From: Molanna angustata
Lineage: Eukaryota > Arthropoda > Insecta > Trichoptera > Molannidae
Length of the DNA: 64,000 bases
Assembly (NCBI GenBank): GCA_963576475.1
Contig: OY754970.1
Coordinates: 32,341,119-32,405,118, forward strand
Reading direction: 5' to 3'
Shown here: piece after piece, positions 46,234-57,700 of the stretch
Layout of the letters: each line of letters begins with the position of its first letter
Position numbering within the stretch: the first letter of the stretch is position 1
Position numbers and translations under genes: made by a program
The notes under the pieces: generated by a model
What the model was told of the DNA's origin: nothing
Databases searched by the model: none
What the model saw: only the letters and a program-made list of their open reading frames with translations

Positions 46234-48596
46234 CAATGAGATTTTATTTGTGGAAAAAAAATGTACTAAAAATCTATTGAAATCAATTTTACACAAACTA
46301 TAGGTACATAAAAGTTTGTGAATAATTAAATCATTTCTTGTCATATTACGAACCATCTCTTTTAAATTTCAATTAATGTAAAAAAAAGTTGAGGTCCCGT
46401 AAGCAGTGAGGTCTCGCAGTATGGGGACCTTACCTTTTTCTTAGATTTTTCTCAAATAACTCTTGTAATACAACCCTCAGTCGTATATAATATATAAACT
46501 CAAAATATAATATATAAACTATCGTCATAGTCCTATTAAGAGGAATACATATTGTAAAATTATTAATCCCTTTTGATTTTCATAAATATAATTATATTCA
46601 ATCTCAACTAAATAAACAAATAACTTAATAATTAAATAGTAATAATAAGACACATGTTTTAGATAACCTAACTTGTAATTAATTGTTCAGGTACTGACCG
46701 GTATCAATATGTAAGACCATTTTCACAGTGCTCGAAAATGAAGGTAACCAGAGTACATTGGTTCACAACGCAACCTTTGCAACCGTGCTCACAACCTTTT
46801 CTGAATATCAGTTACATAAAATTCTTTCAGTTCAATTAGTATTGCCGGAAAGAACTTATGAAGAAAACTGGTAAATGAAACAGTAATATTATTTATTTAT
46901 TTTAATTTTGGCACATGTTACGTAATTCAAGAAAGCAACAAAAAAAATTACAAAAAAATTAAAGAAAATCACAAAGTAGAATTCAAATGACCAAAATTCC
47001 CACAAAGGCAATGCCTGTGTGTGGGTATACAATATAATAGAAAAATATTTTTTTGTGTCTACCTAAATATATAAGTACATACAATATAAAATTAAAATTA
47101 AAAATACAATTGGTATATGAACAAATGTATGTATAAAATAATATAGGTACCTATTTGTATGTATAAAATAATATATTTGTATGTATAAAATAATATATTT
47201 GTATGTATAAAATAATATGCCTATAAAAATGATAAAAAAATTAATGTATCCAAAATATTATTATAGCAAGAGTGAATTAAACAGCAATGAATTAATTTTA
47301 CAAATTTCAAGTAGAATATGGATTAAAAATATATCATATTATATAAATTATAATGAAATTTATATATAGAAATTATTGAGAATTCAGAGGTTGTGTGTTG
47401 TGATGGCGAAATCCGTAATACTAATAAAAATGTGAATTATTATCAAATTATCATGATATTACAGTTTGAAAAACATTGGCTATCTGAGGTTTTTTTGCAT
47501 TCCGCGGAAAACCTGATAGCGTTTTAGTAATGATGTAGTTTTTTTTTATAATTTTAGCGAACTTGAACTAGTAGTAGTTTGTTGATGTATGGCAGTAAAA
47601 GACTGATACTCGAGGCGGTTAATTGTAATCATACATGTTGAACTGTGCAAATTCTAAAAAAATAATATCAACTTAATTATGTTTTAGAAGTGCATCAAGA
47701 TGTTTCTACAATATTTTTGTTTTGGATTCGTTATATTAAATTTAAGGTAATTAATTTCTTTATTATTATGTCAGAATTCAATTTAAAAAACGAAAATATT
47801 TGAGCATACTTTATCATGCGTTTTATTAATCGAGCGTAAAAGTTAAGCCTTTTAAAACTATGTACTTGACAGATAGGCAGAGAAAACCTAAGTCTATATA
47901 TCCATATCCCGGAAAAATCATCCATTATCTCTAACCTACCTTTATCCTTATACTTCTTGCTCTCCTATTATTCTGGCATCTAGCTCATACACCTGATCGT
48001 GATATTATTTTCGAAAGCAGGAGAATTCAGTTAAAATATAATAATTAATAAAAAATTATTTTGATTTTTCACTTGGCACTTAATATATTATGTTTAAATT
48101 GCGATATTCTGCTACTAAATTGAATTTAATAAACCTAAAATAATTTATTGATAAGTCGTATACTTCACCAAAAAAAAACACTTATTTTTCATCCTTCAGT
48201 AGGTTATATAGTATTAGATTTTTAATTTGGTGTAAATAAATTTATAAAAATTTACCTAGACTATTTTTACGTATAACACATTTCAAAAATATTATATAAA
48301 TTAACGCATTTTTCAAATCGAGCTAATGTGCCAATCAACATAGATAATAAACACAAAATTTCTATGTACAGTTGTTTTTTCCGCATTAGCAAGGTTTTAA
48401 GTGTATTAAATTTGTTCTTTTTTCCGTGATAAGACATATATGATATTTAGCCTCGATTATATCTTAACATTGCAGTAATAATGCGTTTTTGTAATCAACT
48501 CTATTCCGATTAATTACAATATATTATAAATTATGTAGATGCAATACGGCTGCAAAATAAAGAAAAAATATGTATACTAACCGATAACTTAACGCA
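46234..48596. other. Intergenic between the two nucleoside hydrolases, part 1
   Basis: AT-rich with no gene. A short tandem array of a ~24-bp unit, TTTGTATGTATAAAATAATA, with about four copies lies at 47130-47215. Confidence 0.45.
47130..47215 (+). repeat. Short tandem repeat, ~24-bp unit
   Basis: TGTATGTATAAAATAATA recurs four times; the first spacing is longer because of an inserted GGTACC-containing stretch. Confidence 0.75.
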
Positions 48597-48960
48597 CACA
48601 TACATAACATCACGCCATGTTGCTGTTATTGGGGTAGATAGAGATAACCTAGCGCCATACACTTCTGTCTGAATTTACTTACTATTCCATATTCGTTCCA
48701 CTGCTAGACATAGTCATTTTTTCTAAACTTATCTATTATAACATATTATATACTTTGGGTTGTTTGTTTGTTCTTTCAGAATATTTTTCACATGATCATG
48801 CCAAAGTTTTCTTTGTTCCGAATCTCTCATTTCTCCTGTTTCAGATCTATAAAATGTCTTTGTCACACGTTCTTCATTTTTCTATACTTATGTACACTTT
48901 TCTATACATTTTTCTATATGTTTACTTTTATATTTTTTTTATTTATTGGAAACAACAGCT
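48597..48960 (-). mobile_element. Decayed LINE tail, relative of 44810-45190
   Basis: ACATCACGCCATGTTGCTG and TTTTTCACATGATCATGCCA parallel ACCATCACGCCATGTCCCT and ATTCACATGGTCATGCCATC at 44810-44990. Heavily mutated. Confidence 0.5.
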
Positions 48961-49052
48961 TACCTTAATTTAACAATACAAAAGGAACATTTCAATATTT
49001 ACAACGTCACTCAATCATTTTGCGATAAAAGTATGTACGATTTTAGTTCTTT

Positions 49053-50101
49053 TTATCCAACTGTCGATTTGTTCAGGAGAACTTTGTTCTCTTAACATAT
49101 CGACAATGTATCAAGCCAGAATACGCGAGAATTGTATGGAGAGGTCTACTTTTTTCATGGATTTTCCAACTTTGAAGTCAAAAAACACCAACTTAGAGGC
49201 TTCGCAGCATATATGTTCCATACACGGATTTACTCAGAATTCGGAGTAGAACATTTCGTGTGTCTGTGTGTGTGTGTGTCTGTGTGTGTGTCTGTGTGTG
49301 TGTGTGTCTGTGTGTGTGTCTGTGTGTCCGTCCCCCCCTTATAACTTTTGATCTGCTCAATTTACAGAGCCTAAAATTTCAGAATATATAAACAGTTACA
49401 GGCCTACAAAACTTTTATACTCGGAATTTTGAATTTTTGTTTCAGTCAGGGGTTATCAACTTTTGAATTTTTATTTTATTTTTCCATATATCTCAGAAAC
49501 CATAAACGGTAGAACGCTGAAAATTGGTACAAACATAGACAAATACAAAATCTCAAATTAGTTTTTTCAAAAAAATTCCAGGGTTTCTCAAACATTTTTT
49601 ATTAAGAAAAATATTTTTTTTATGATAAATTTATGAGTTTAACTGCCTATATTTCCAAAACTTTTACAATTATCGAAAAAAGCCGAAACACCCCAACTAG
49701 ATAATTTAATTTTCTATAAAAAATATTAACATTGTAGTAGAAGATCTCAATTTTTTTTTAACAATTTTTTTAAAAATTGAATTTAGTGACGACATCGCTT
49801 CATACATTTTGTATGGCAGTCGCCTATACACAATATGTAAGAAGACTTAATAGTTTGTTACTTCATCTCCAAACATACATACATACCATCATGCAATTTG
49901 CATATTCTGGGTAGGAAAAAGGATCTTCTTCCATACTATCCTATCTTGACATACATACCTACATATGTTGTATAGAAAACAAAATATCTGAAAATATTCA
50001 ATAATTTGTATCTATGGGTTTATAGTTTGGTACATATTCTTCAACTATACATACTATCGCTATCGACAGTTGGATCTCATGTGTTACATGCAACTAGTAT
50101 A
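49053..50101 (+). repeat. Left arm of a ~1.05-kb inverted repeat
   Basis: The reverse complement matches 52690-53754 nearly base for base. Short inverted ends, TCCAACTGTCGAT and ATCGACAGTTGGA, lie at 49056 and about 50066-50078, inside the arm. A TG/CTGTG microsatellite at 49262-49330 creates a spurious Cys/Val frame. A third, partial and decayed copy of one end is at 61605-61695, so the arm derives from a dispersed element. No protein is credible. Confidence 0.88.
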
Positions 50102-51162
50102 ATAATAAGGCAGGGAGTAAAAGGAATTATGGGGAAGGGAAGAATTTATATTGTTAAAAATATCCTTTTTTTTACGCGGCGCTGGCCGATTTACTAATGA
50201 TATTAATAACAATTAAGCACTAAAAATAATAACATTCAATTATTATTATTACCATTATACACTTCCTCAAAAGAATTAGCAGATCAATGCGTAAATTGTA
50301 ATTTATTTAAAAGAGCAAAATAAAATGCAACAAACGCATCATCAAGCTTTCAATTGGGAATAGTTCACCCATCCAGATACTTAACATATCAAAGGATTAG
50401 GCTCTGAGGAGGTCTCTATACTACCTAACAACCCTACTGATTCCCGAATATTAACGTTTAAAAATCTTTAACAATTCTACATGTATTCATTATTACCGTT
50501 TTTTGCATTTTTATTATTAGTTTTTTTATTTATTACTTAAATAATAGGATATTATTTTCGAAAAAATTAAATCCATAAAATTCATAAAGTAAACGGAAAA
50601 ACTAGTTTATTACTATGCATAAATTGATAGATACCTATATACATTTAAAAAAATATTATACTTCTTTTTCTATAAGTTAAAGAAAATTTTAATACGAACT
50701 TGTAATATTCGCATCATTTTCATATACATGCGATAAAAAAAAAGTTTAAAGAATTTGATTGCTGCCACTTATCTACACAAAATGTTAGAGGCTATTTTTC
50801 AACATTATATCATCGAGTTATTCATTTATAAATCATTTATTTTTTATGTGAATATTTTAATAGTAAACTATTAGTTTACCAGTTAAGATAACGACAAATA
50901 ATAATAATAAATATTCAATGCTTATTAATTTAAAAATATCAGGTTAATAATACAAAGTCACGACTATTGGATAAATAAATCATTCCATTTATTTTTATAG
51001 TTTGTTTATAATGAAAAAAATATGCTTTAATAATTTCAATTTTTACAGCACAAATCCGCCTCTATTGGTGGCTGTGCCTTATTAAAAAAAAATCAATTTT
51101 CTTACCTAATACAAGTGTCAGATTCAAATGATGCTATTGAGCCAGGTACTAACACACTATAG
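50102..51162. other. Spacer of the large inverted repeat, AT-rich
   Basis: Nothing recognised up to the hAT element. The target-site duplication of that element ends at 51162. Confidence 0.4.
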
Positions 51163-51677
51163 CAGTGATTACCAAACTATGGTACGCGTACCACTGGTGA
51201 TACGCGACAATTATTAAGGTGGTACGCAAGCAGCCATGGCCATAGGACATACACAGTAAATAATTTTGGCTAAAAGTTAAAAATGAATATCCATCGCTGT
51301 CCAGAAAAACATTACTGTTTCTGATTCCATTTACAGCCACGTATCTCTGTAAGAGCGGATTTTCTGCTATGTTGATAATAAAAAACAAATATCGTAATAA
51401 GCTTAACGTAGACCCCAATTTGCGCTTTTAAAATTAAGTACAACTGAGCCAGATATTTCCTATCTTGTCTCGAACATGCAGCAACATTTTTCGCACTAAG
51501 AATATTGTATTTTTTCCTATACTTAATTAATAAATGATAATTTTGTCATAAACAATTGTTGCAGTTTTTATTACTTTACCATTTTGAATGTTTTTTTAGC
51601 GGTTACAGTTACATTGGTACGCTACTGATTTATAATTTCGTGTGTGGTACGCGAAATTAAAAGTTTGGGAACCACTG
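51163..51677 (+). mobile_element. hAT transposon deletion derivative with target-site duplication
   Basis: Terminal inverted repeats CAGTGATTACCAAACT and AGTTTGGGAACCACTG flank 515 bp. The 8-bp duplications CACTATAG (51155-51162) and CACTAGAG (51678-51685) differ at one base. The interior keeps the C-terminus of a ZBED/hAT transposase: FTATYLCKSGFSAMLIIKNK, then YRNKLNVDPNLR, a stop and frameshift, and STTEPDISYLVSNMQQHFSH (about 51285-51500). That region belongs to the hAT dimerisation domain. The DDE catalytic core and zinc finger are deleted. Confidence 0.88.
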
Positions 51678-52499
51678 CACTAGAGAATTAAAAAAATACA
51701 CAATTCGACGGGAGAAATATTAAGTTATTTTGCCTCTTGTATTTTTGATTAGGCTTTTACGGAGCACTCGAAAATGATGATAATGGAAAAGAGTGGAATC
51801 ACTATTCTATGACGGTGACTTACAGCACAAATAATGATTGATTATTTGTATTTCTAAATAATCAATCCATACTTCAAAGTGAGCTTCAATGCTCTTTTTC
51901 ACTACAATTTTAAACTTTTAATTACTTCAACATATATTTACTTACATTAACTTCGATTCGTAGACATTATTATATCTTCATCAATTATAGCAATAAATAT
52001 CAACAAAATCAATAAAAAAACTTTTAAAGCTTTACATGAACATACATTCATGAATACGGATGATATCTGCTACTTGTAGGTGTTAAATTAATTATATATT
52101 TTATGATAATTTTAATCAATATAATAAGGCTCCATATTCGCTCATAAAAAAGTTCATCGACTCAAATACATATGTAGGTACTGAATACTACGAAATATTC
52201 GTCTATACCTTGAACTATTTGACCTTGCTAGATTAAAATCATAAACATTATGTTGTTTGTTGAAATATTGATTGATCGATTATACTTTTAGTTTCACTTG
52301 TATCAAAAATGAATCATCTTTATTATGAACATCCTTAAATAGTTACATCATATCAATTAATAATAGAAATATGGATGTTGTTCAATATTGTTGTGCTTCT
52401 AAAATTTCTGGCTGGTAATAATAATTATTTAAAACGCTCCGTTCTATGATACAAGACCTCTCCAAGGGCGCTATAACTTACATAATTGTTGACTCTAAG
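51678..52499. other. Spacer of the large inverted repeat, part 2
   Basis: AT-rich with a diverged fragment of the dispersed repeat of 26880-27190 near 51755-51830. No gene seen. Confidence 0.4.
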
Positions 52500-52689
52500 A
52501 AACAGAACCGTGGGAAAATAAAAGACCGGTAGGGCGACCAAAAAAAAGATGGATCGACGATATTATTACGGTTGCGGGAAGGGGTTGACTGAGGAAAGCA
52601 CAAGAAAAAGAGAGATGAAGTTCATTGGAGGAGGCCTACATCCAGCAGTGGAGAGATGGCTGACAAAGAAGAATAAGATGCTACTATTA
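52500..52689 (+). mobile_element. LINE tail unit 1
   Basis: GATGGATCGACGATATTATT and GTTGCGGGAAGGGGTTGACT through GCCTACATCCAGCAGTGGAG to AAAGAAGAATAAGATG. The frame resembles a LINE C-terminus ending near a GAA-rich tail. Equivalent units follow at 53755 and 53910, beyond the inverted-repeat arm. Confidence 0.65.
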
Positions 52690-53754
52690 TATACTAGTTG
52701 CATGTAACACATGAGATCCAACTGTCGATAGCGATAGTATGTATAGTTGAAGAATATGTACCAAACTATAAACCCATAGATACAAATTATTGAATATTTT
52801 CAGATATTTTGTTTTCTATACAACATATGTAGGTATGTATGTCAAGATAGGATAGTATGGAAGAAGATCCTTTTTCCTACCCAGAATATGCAAATTGCAT
52901 GATGGTATGTATGTATGTTTGGAGATGAAGTAACAAACTATTAAGTCTTCTTACATATTGTGTATAGGCGACTGCCATACAAAATGTATGAAGCGATGTC
53001 GTCACTAAATTCAATTTTTAAAAAAATTGTTAAAAAAAAATTGAGATCTTCTACTACAATGTTAATATTTTTTATAGAAAATTAAATTATCTAGTTGGGG
53101 TGTTTCGGCTTTTTTCGATAATTGTAAAAGTTTTGGAAATATAGGCAGTTAAACTCATAAATTTATCATAAAAAAAATATTTTTCTTAATAAAAAATGTT
53201 TGAGAAACCCTGGAATTTTTTTGAAAAAACTAATTTGAGATTTTGTATTTGTCTATGTTTGTACCAATTTTCAGCGTTCTACCGTTTATGGTTTCTGAGA
53301 TATATGGAAAAATAAAATAAAAATTCAAAAGTTGATAACCCCTGACTGAAACAAAAATTCAAAATTCCGAGTATAAAAGTTTTGTAGGCCTGTAACTGTT
53401 TATATATTCTGAAATTTTAGGCTCAGTAAATTGAGCGGATCAAAAGTTATAAGGGGGGGACGGACACACAGACACACACACACACAGACACACACACACA
53501 CAGACACACACACAGACACACACACAGACACACACACACACAGACACACGAAATGTTCTACTCCGAATTCTGAGTAAATCCGTGTATGGAACATATATGC
53601 TGCGAAGCCTCTAAGTTGGTGTTTTTTGACTTCAAAGTTGGAAAAGCCGTGAAAAAAGTAGACCTCTCCATACAATTCTCGCGTATTCTGGCTTGATACA
53701 TTGTCGATATGTTAAGAGAACAAAGTTCTCCTGAACAAATCGACAGTTGGATAA
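52690..53754 (-). repeat. Right arm of the ~1.05-kb inverted repeat
   Basis: Reverse complement of 49053-50101. Differences are scattered substitutions plus a longer CA microsatellite (53460-53550). It sits between LINE tail units 1 and 2, whose matching edges suggest it inserted there. Confidence 0.88.
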
Positions 53755-54045
53755 GATGGGTCGACGATATTATTCCGGTTGCGGGAAGGTGTTGGCTGAG
53801 GGAAGCACAATACAGTGAGAGATGGAGTTCATTGGAAAAGGCCTACATCCAGCAAGTGGAGAGATGGCTGACAAAGAAGAAGAAGATGGTAGTATTATAT
53901 TATATTAAGATGGGTCGACGATATTATTCTGGTTGGTTGAGGGAAGCACAAGACAGAGAGATGGAGTTCATTGGAGGAGGCTTACATCCAGCAGTGCGGA
54001 GATGGCTGACAAAGAAAAAGAAGAAACAAAGTAATTCACTGAATG
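53755..54045 (+). repeat. LINE tail units 2 and 3 in tandem
   Basis: GATGGGTCGACGATATTATT occurs at 53755 and again at about 53910. Each unit continues to a GGCTGACAAAGAA-type end with an AAGAAGAAG tail. The in-phase frame reads RWLTKKKK twice. Unit length is about 155 and 135 bp. Confidence 0.7.
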
Positions 54046-54265
54046 AGTCAATACTCTGAGCTCCATGTATAACACAAGGAAAATATAATTCACCTTGAAG
54101 TCCATTTTGCACTGAAACCGCGATCATAATAACCCGCCTTATTGACTTTGTCCTATACCTATATGAATTGTAAGTAATCTGTGATTCACACGATCTCAAC
54201 GTAAGACATCTTTATGGCATGATCCTTTGACACAATTTTTCAATGTATGTATATAGTCGATTCGT

Positions 54266-54534
54266 TCACTAGCGTCTACAATCCGCATTTACCATTCCGC
54301 ATTTTGCTTCCGGTTGGCTCTCTGATTGGTTGAGATCTCGTAGTATGGAGTCAAATGAGCTGTGAAATTTTATATTAAATGCGAAAATTTAAATAAAAAT
54401 GTAAATTTAACTTATAATAATTTATAATTCAATTTATAAAGCAACTCGCTCACGCGAGTCGCTATTATTATTATAGACAAACTTGAACCTAACCTAAAAA
54501 TGCAGAAAAGAAGAGCTGGGACTAGACGCTACTG
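54266..54534 (-). mobile_element. TIR element with central palindrome, copy 2
   Basis: Reverse orientation relative to 20927-21213. The TIRs are CACTAGCGTCTACAATCC and GGGACTAGACGCTACTG. It contains GCAACTCGCTCACGCGAGTC (from 54441) and the rightward CCTAACCTAA stretch. Confidence 0.75.
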
Positions 54535-54762
54535 ATTCGTTCTGGTAGTAAGTTGAGCACTGGAAATCCTTACATAATACACTCGTAGGATGTCATGTAC
54601 AGAATAAACGTACCTAATTAGGTGGTTGATTTTATAGGGATAAAAGTAAAGTACCTATGCAAGGTAAGTGAGAGCCAGGAAATGGTGGCTTGATAATCTA
54701 AGAAAATCATTAAAATAATATGAATGATGAAATTAACATAAGAAGAAAAGTAGATGTAATAA

Positions 54763-57700
54763 ATGGATGAGTTTTTGACCATGAATCAGCTTTTGTCATT
54801 GGCTATACTATTTGAAATACCTATACAAATTTCTACTTACAGTTCAGCTTTAGCAGCAGTAATAACATCACCTCAAAAAAAGTATGAAAAAATCGTGATG
54901 GACGTCGATGGAGGAGCAGACGATGCGTTTGCAATTTCAGTTGTAGTCAAGAATCAACAATTGTCTAACGGGTAAGTAATACCTATACGATTACATATTT
55001 TATACAAGAGCAGTAATTTTAAGACACTGGTCCTGATTAACTGAATGTTCCAGAAAATAATTAACATACACTTTTATTTTTGATTGTTATTGGTTTAGTT
55101 TTTTTTTATCCAGTAAGTATGTAAATAACTGTATGCAATGATACAAGTTTCTAAATTGATCAAATAATAGAATTTTTTGTACATAATAGTTATCATTATT
55201 ATGTCAATTGAAATGGGACAGAGATAATGGTAACATTTTTATTTCTATTTTATATAACGTATTAATCAATTTCATCAACATGTAGTTTTAAATATTTTAA
55301 AGTATTTTATTACATATTTTATAACGACAAGTCGCTAAATTGTTGCATTAGAATTTAGCATTTTTGTAGCATACCTCAAATCATTTTATGATTCAACAGA
55401 GGTCATAAAACTCATCGTGACCAGAAAAGGTTATAAAAAGTAACGTAAAGTTCAAGGTAAAGAAGTTAATGGACTAAAAACCAATATATTAAAAATACAC
55501 GCTAAAAAAGGCAATACATTTCCAGAATTTTTAAAACATCTAAATAATAAGATTCCGTGATAAGTCGTTTGACTTTTGTTCAAGCGTTCTATGTTCGATT
55601 TTTAGTAATTTTTTTACAATTACTATTTTGAGCAAAATTCTTGCTTTTTTGGATTGAAAACACTTGAAAGATTTATACATCGGGGAATAAATGATGCATA
55701 TAAATTAATCTTAAAAGATCTGATTACGTAAAAAAGTAATTGAAGGTAGAAAGAGTTTTATTTGTATAAACTTTACTTACACGGAGATCGTAAAAAAGTC
55801 AGTAATTAAAATGGGGTCGTTTCAAAAACTCATTTCAAAAACAGTTATAAATGTTTTCAAAAAGTCAAAAATTTCTATAATAAATTCTTAATAATTATTA
55901 TTTTTTTTACTTATTTTATTAACAATATAAAGATGAAGTTACAAATTCAATTACATACTAGAGCTAGAAGTTACATAAGTATATGTGTACATATAAGTGT
56001 GTGTATGTATGTTATTGATAAGTATGTAATTGCTAGGGTACGATGAACACCTCATTAGGAACATAGAACACACTAAATTTGGAAGTCCTGTGCCGAGGTG
56101 TTCATTTGTGTTCGAGGTGTTCATATTGTATTATTTGTGTGATTTCAGCCCACCTTTGATAGCAATTTCGTGTGTATGCGGGAACACTTTTATCAAGAAT
56201 GTCAAAACCAATGTACTGAGGACATTACGTGAATTGCAACGAGATGATGTAAGAAATTTCATAGTAGATATATTTTTTAACATTCTGTTTTTATAAAAAA
56301 ATAGATATACCCAAAGAAATATTATATTGATTTAAGAAAATGATACTAGAACTGTGAAGGAACTACCAGATATAATATCATTTCGTGCTGCATATTTATT
56401 CGATAACAAATAAATTTTTGATTTTTAAACGAGATATTAGTGATATTAGTCAAGTCATATTCGCTTGTAGGTATGCAGAGGGATTCTGTTGTTGTATTCT
56501 CTTTTTCACACAGCTTTAACTTAACATAGGTTTGTCTCTTTCACAGTCATTATTTGGTGTGAGAGATAATTATAATGTGATTGCACTGGAGTAAAACAGA
56601 AAATATGTCTGCAGTATGTGTCTGAATTATATCTTACTGTATTATCTATTTTTCGCTTAGTGTATTCTGTCGTGTGTTCTCTTTCTTGGTGATATTGTAA
56701 GAATTCGTTATACTGTACCATTTTTGTAGAGCGTTTTGTTCTCATAATATAACGTGTCTTTATATAAAATGTCGTTGCAAAAGAGCCCAGACAGCAGATT
56801 GCTGGTATAAGGGGTCATAACGATACAATTTAACAATAAAAAAATAAGACAAAGCACTTACTTATCACACATTTATTTATACAATTATATCTCGATTATC
56901 CAATACCTATAAACACTAATTTTTTACTCCTCACTAGCCCAAGGGGATAGTAAGTGGAGATAAGGGGGAGTTATGATTTCGCAATTTTTAAAGCTATTTT
57001 TTTTTGCAGATTATCAATTAGTATCATGCTGAGATTGTATTCTGAAAGTTTCATCACAATGTATCTGTGTGTGTGCTATGTGCAGTGTGCTATGTACGGC
57101 GTGTTCATTTTACTTTATCGATTATAGACTAAAGTACCTACTCATTCGATTCTATTCAAATTTTGCAAATTTGTATATTTAATACTCAATTAGACCCCAT
57201 TAGATTTTGAAGGATATCTGAATAGTGCTTCTTAATGTTTTTATTGTCTAACTGTCAAATATTTCAAAGTGACCCCAAGCTTAGGAAATTTAAAATTTGA
57301 ATTTTTTATTTTCAAATTGATAAAAAGGCCCATCACTTTTATAAAATGGCATTGAAGAGTTATCAAGTTTTCATTACAAAATATTTAAATAAAAAACAAA
57401 TTCATCAAACTCATTTCATGAAAATGCTGAATATTTTCCATACAAAATTTGAATAATTTATACAATGACTTGTTAGTGAGCAGTTTAGCGTTGGCCACAA
57501 CCCACTCGTTTTACTAAACAACAGAGAATTATAAATGTTTTCTTAAATCTCTTGGTAATTAAATATTTTTGATGCCATGTATAAAAACATATGTATCTTT
57601 CTGTATTTTTTTTCGGTACCTGAAATAATCTTTTGATGTTAATAAAACTCACGATCTAGAACTTTATAATTCTATGATCTAGAAACTATTCAGTTGAATT

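Noticed and set aside
49132..49344. Cysteine/valine-rich small protein
   Set aside because: The Cys-Val stretch is a translated TG microsatellite; the mirrored frame in the other arm differs only by repeat length.
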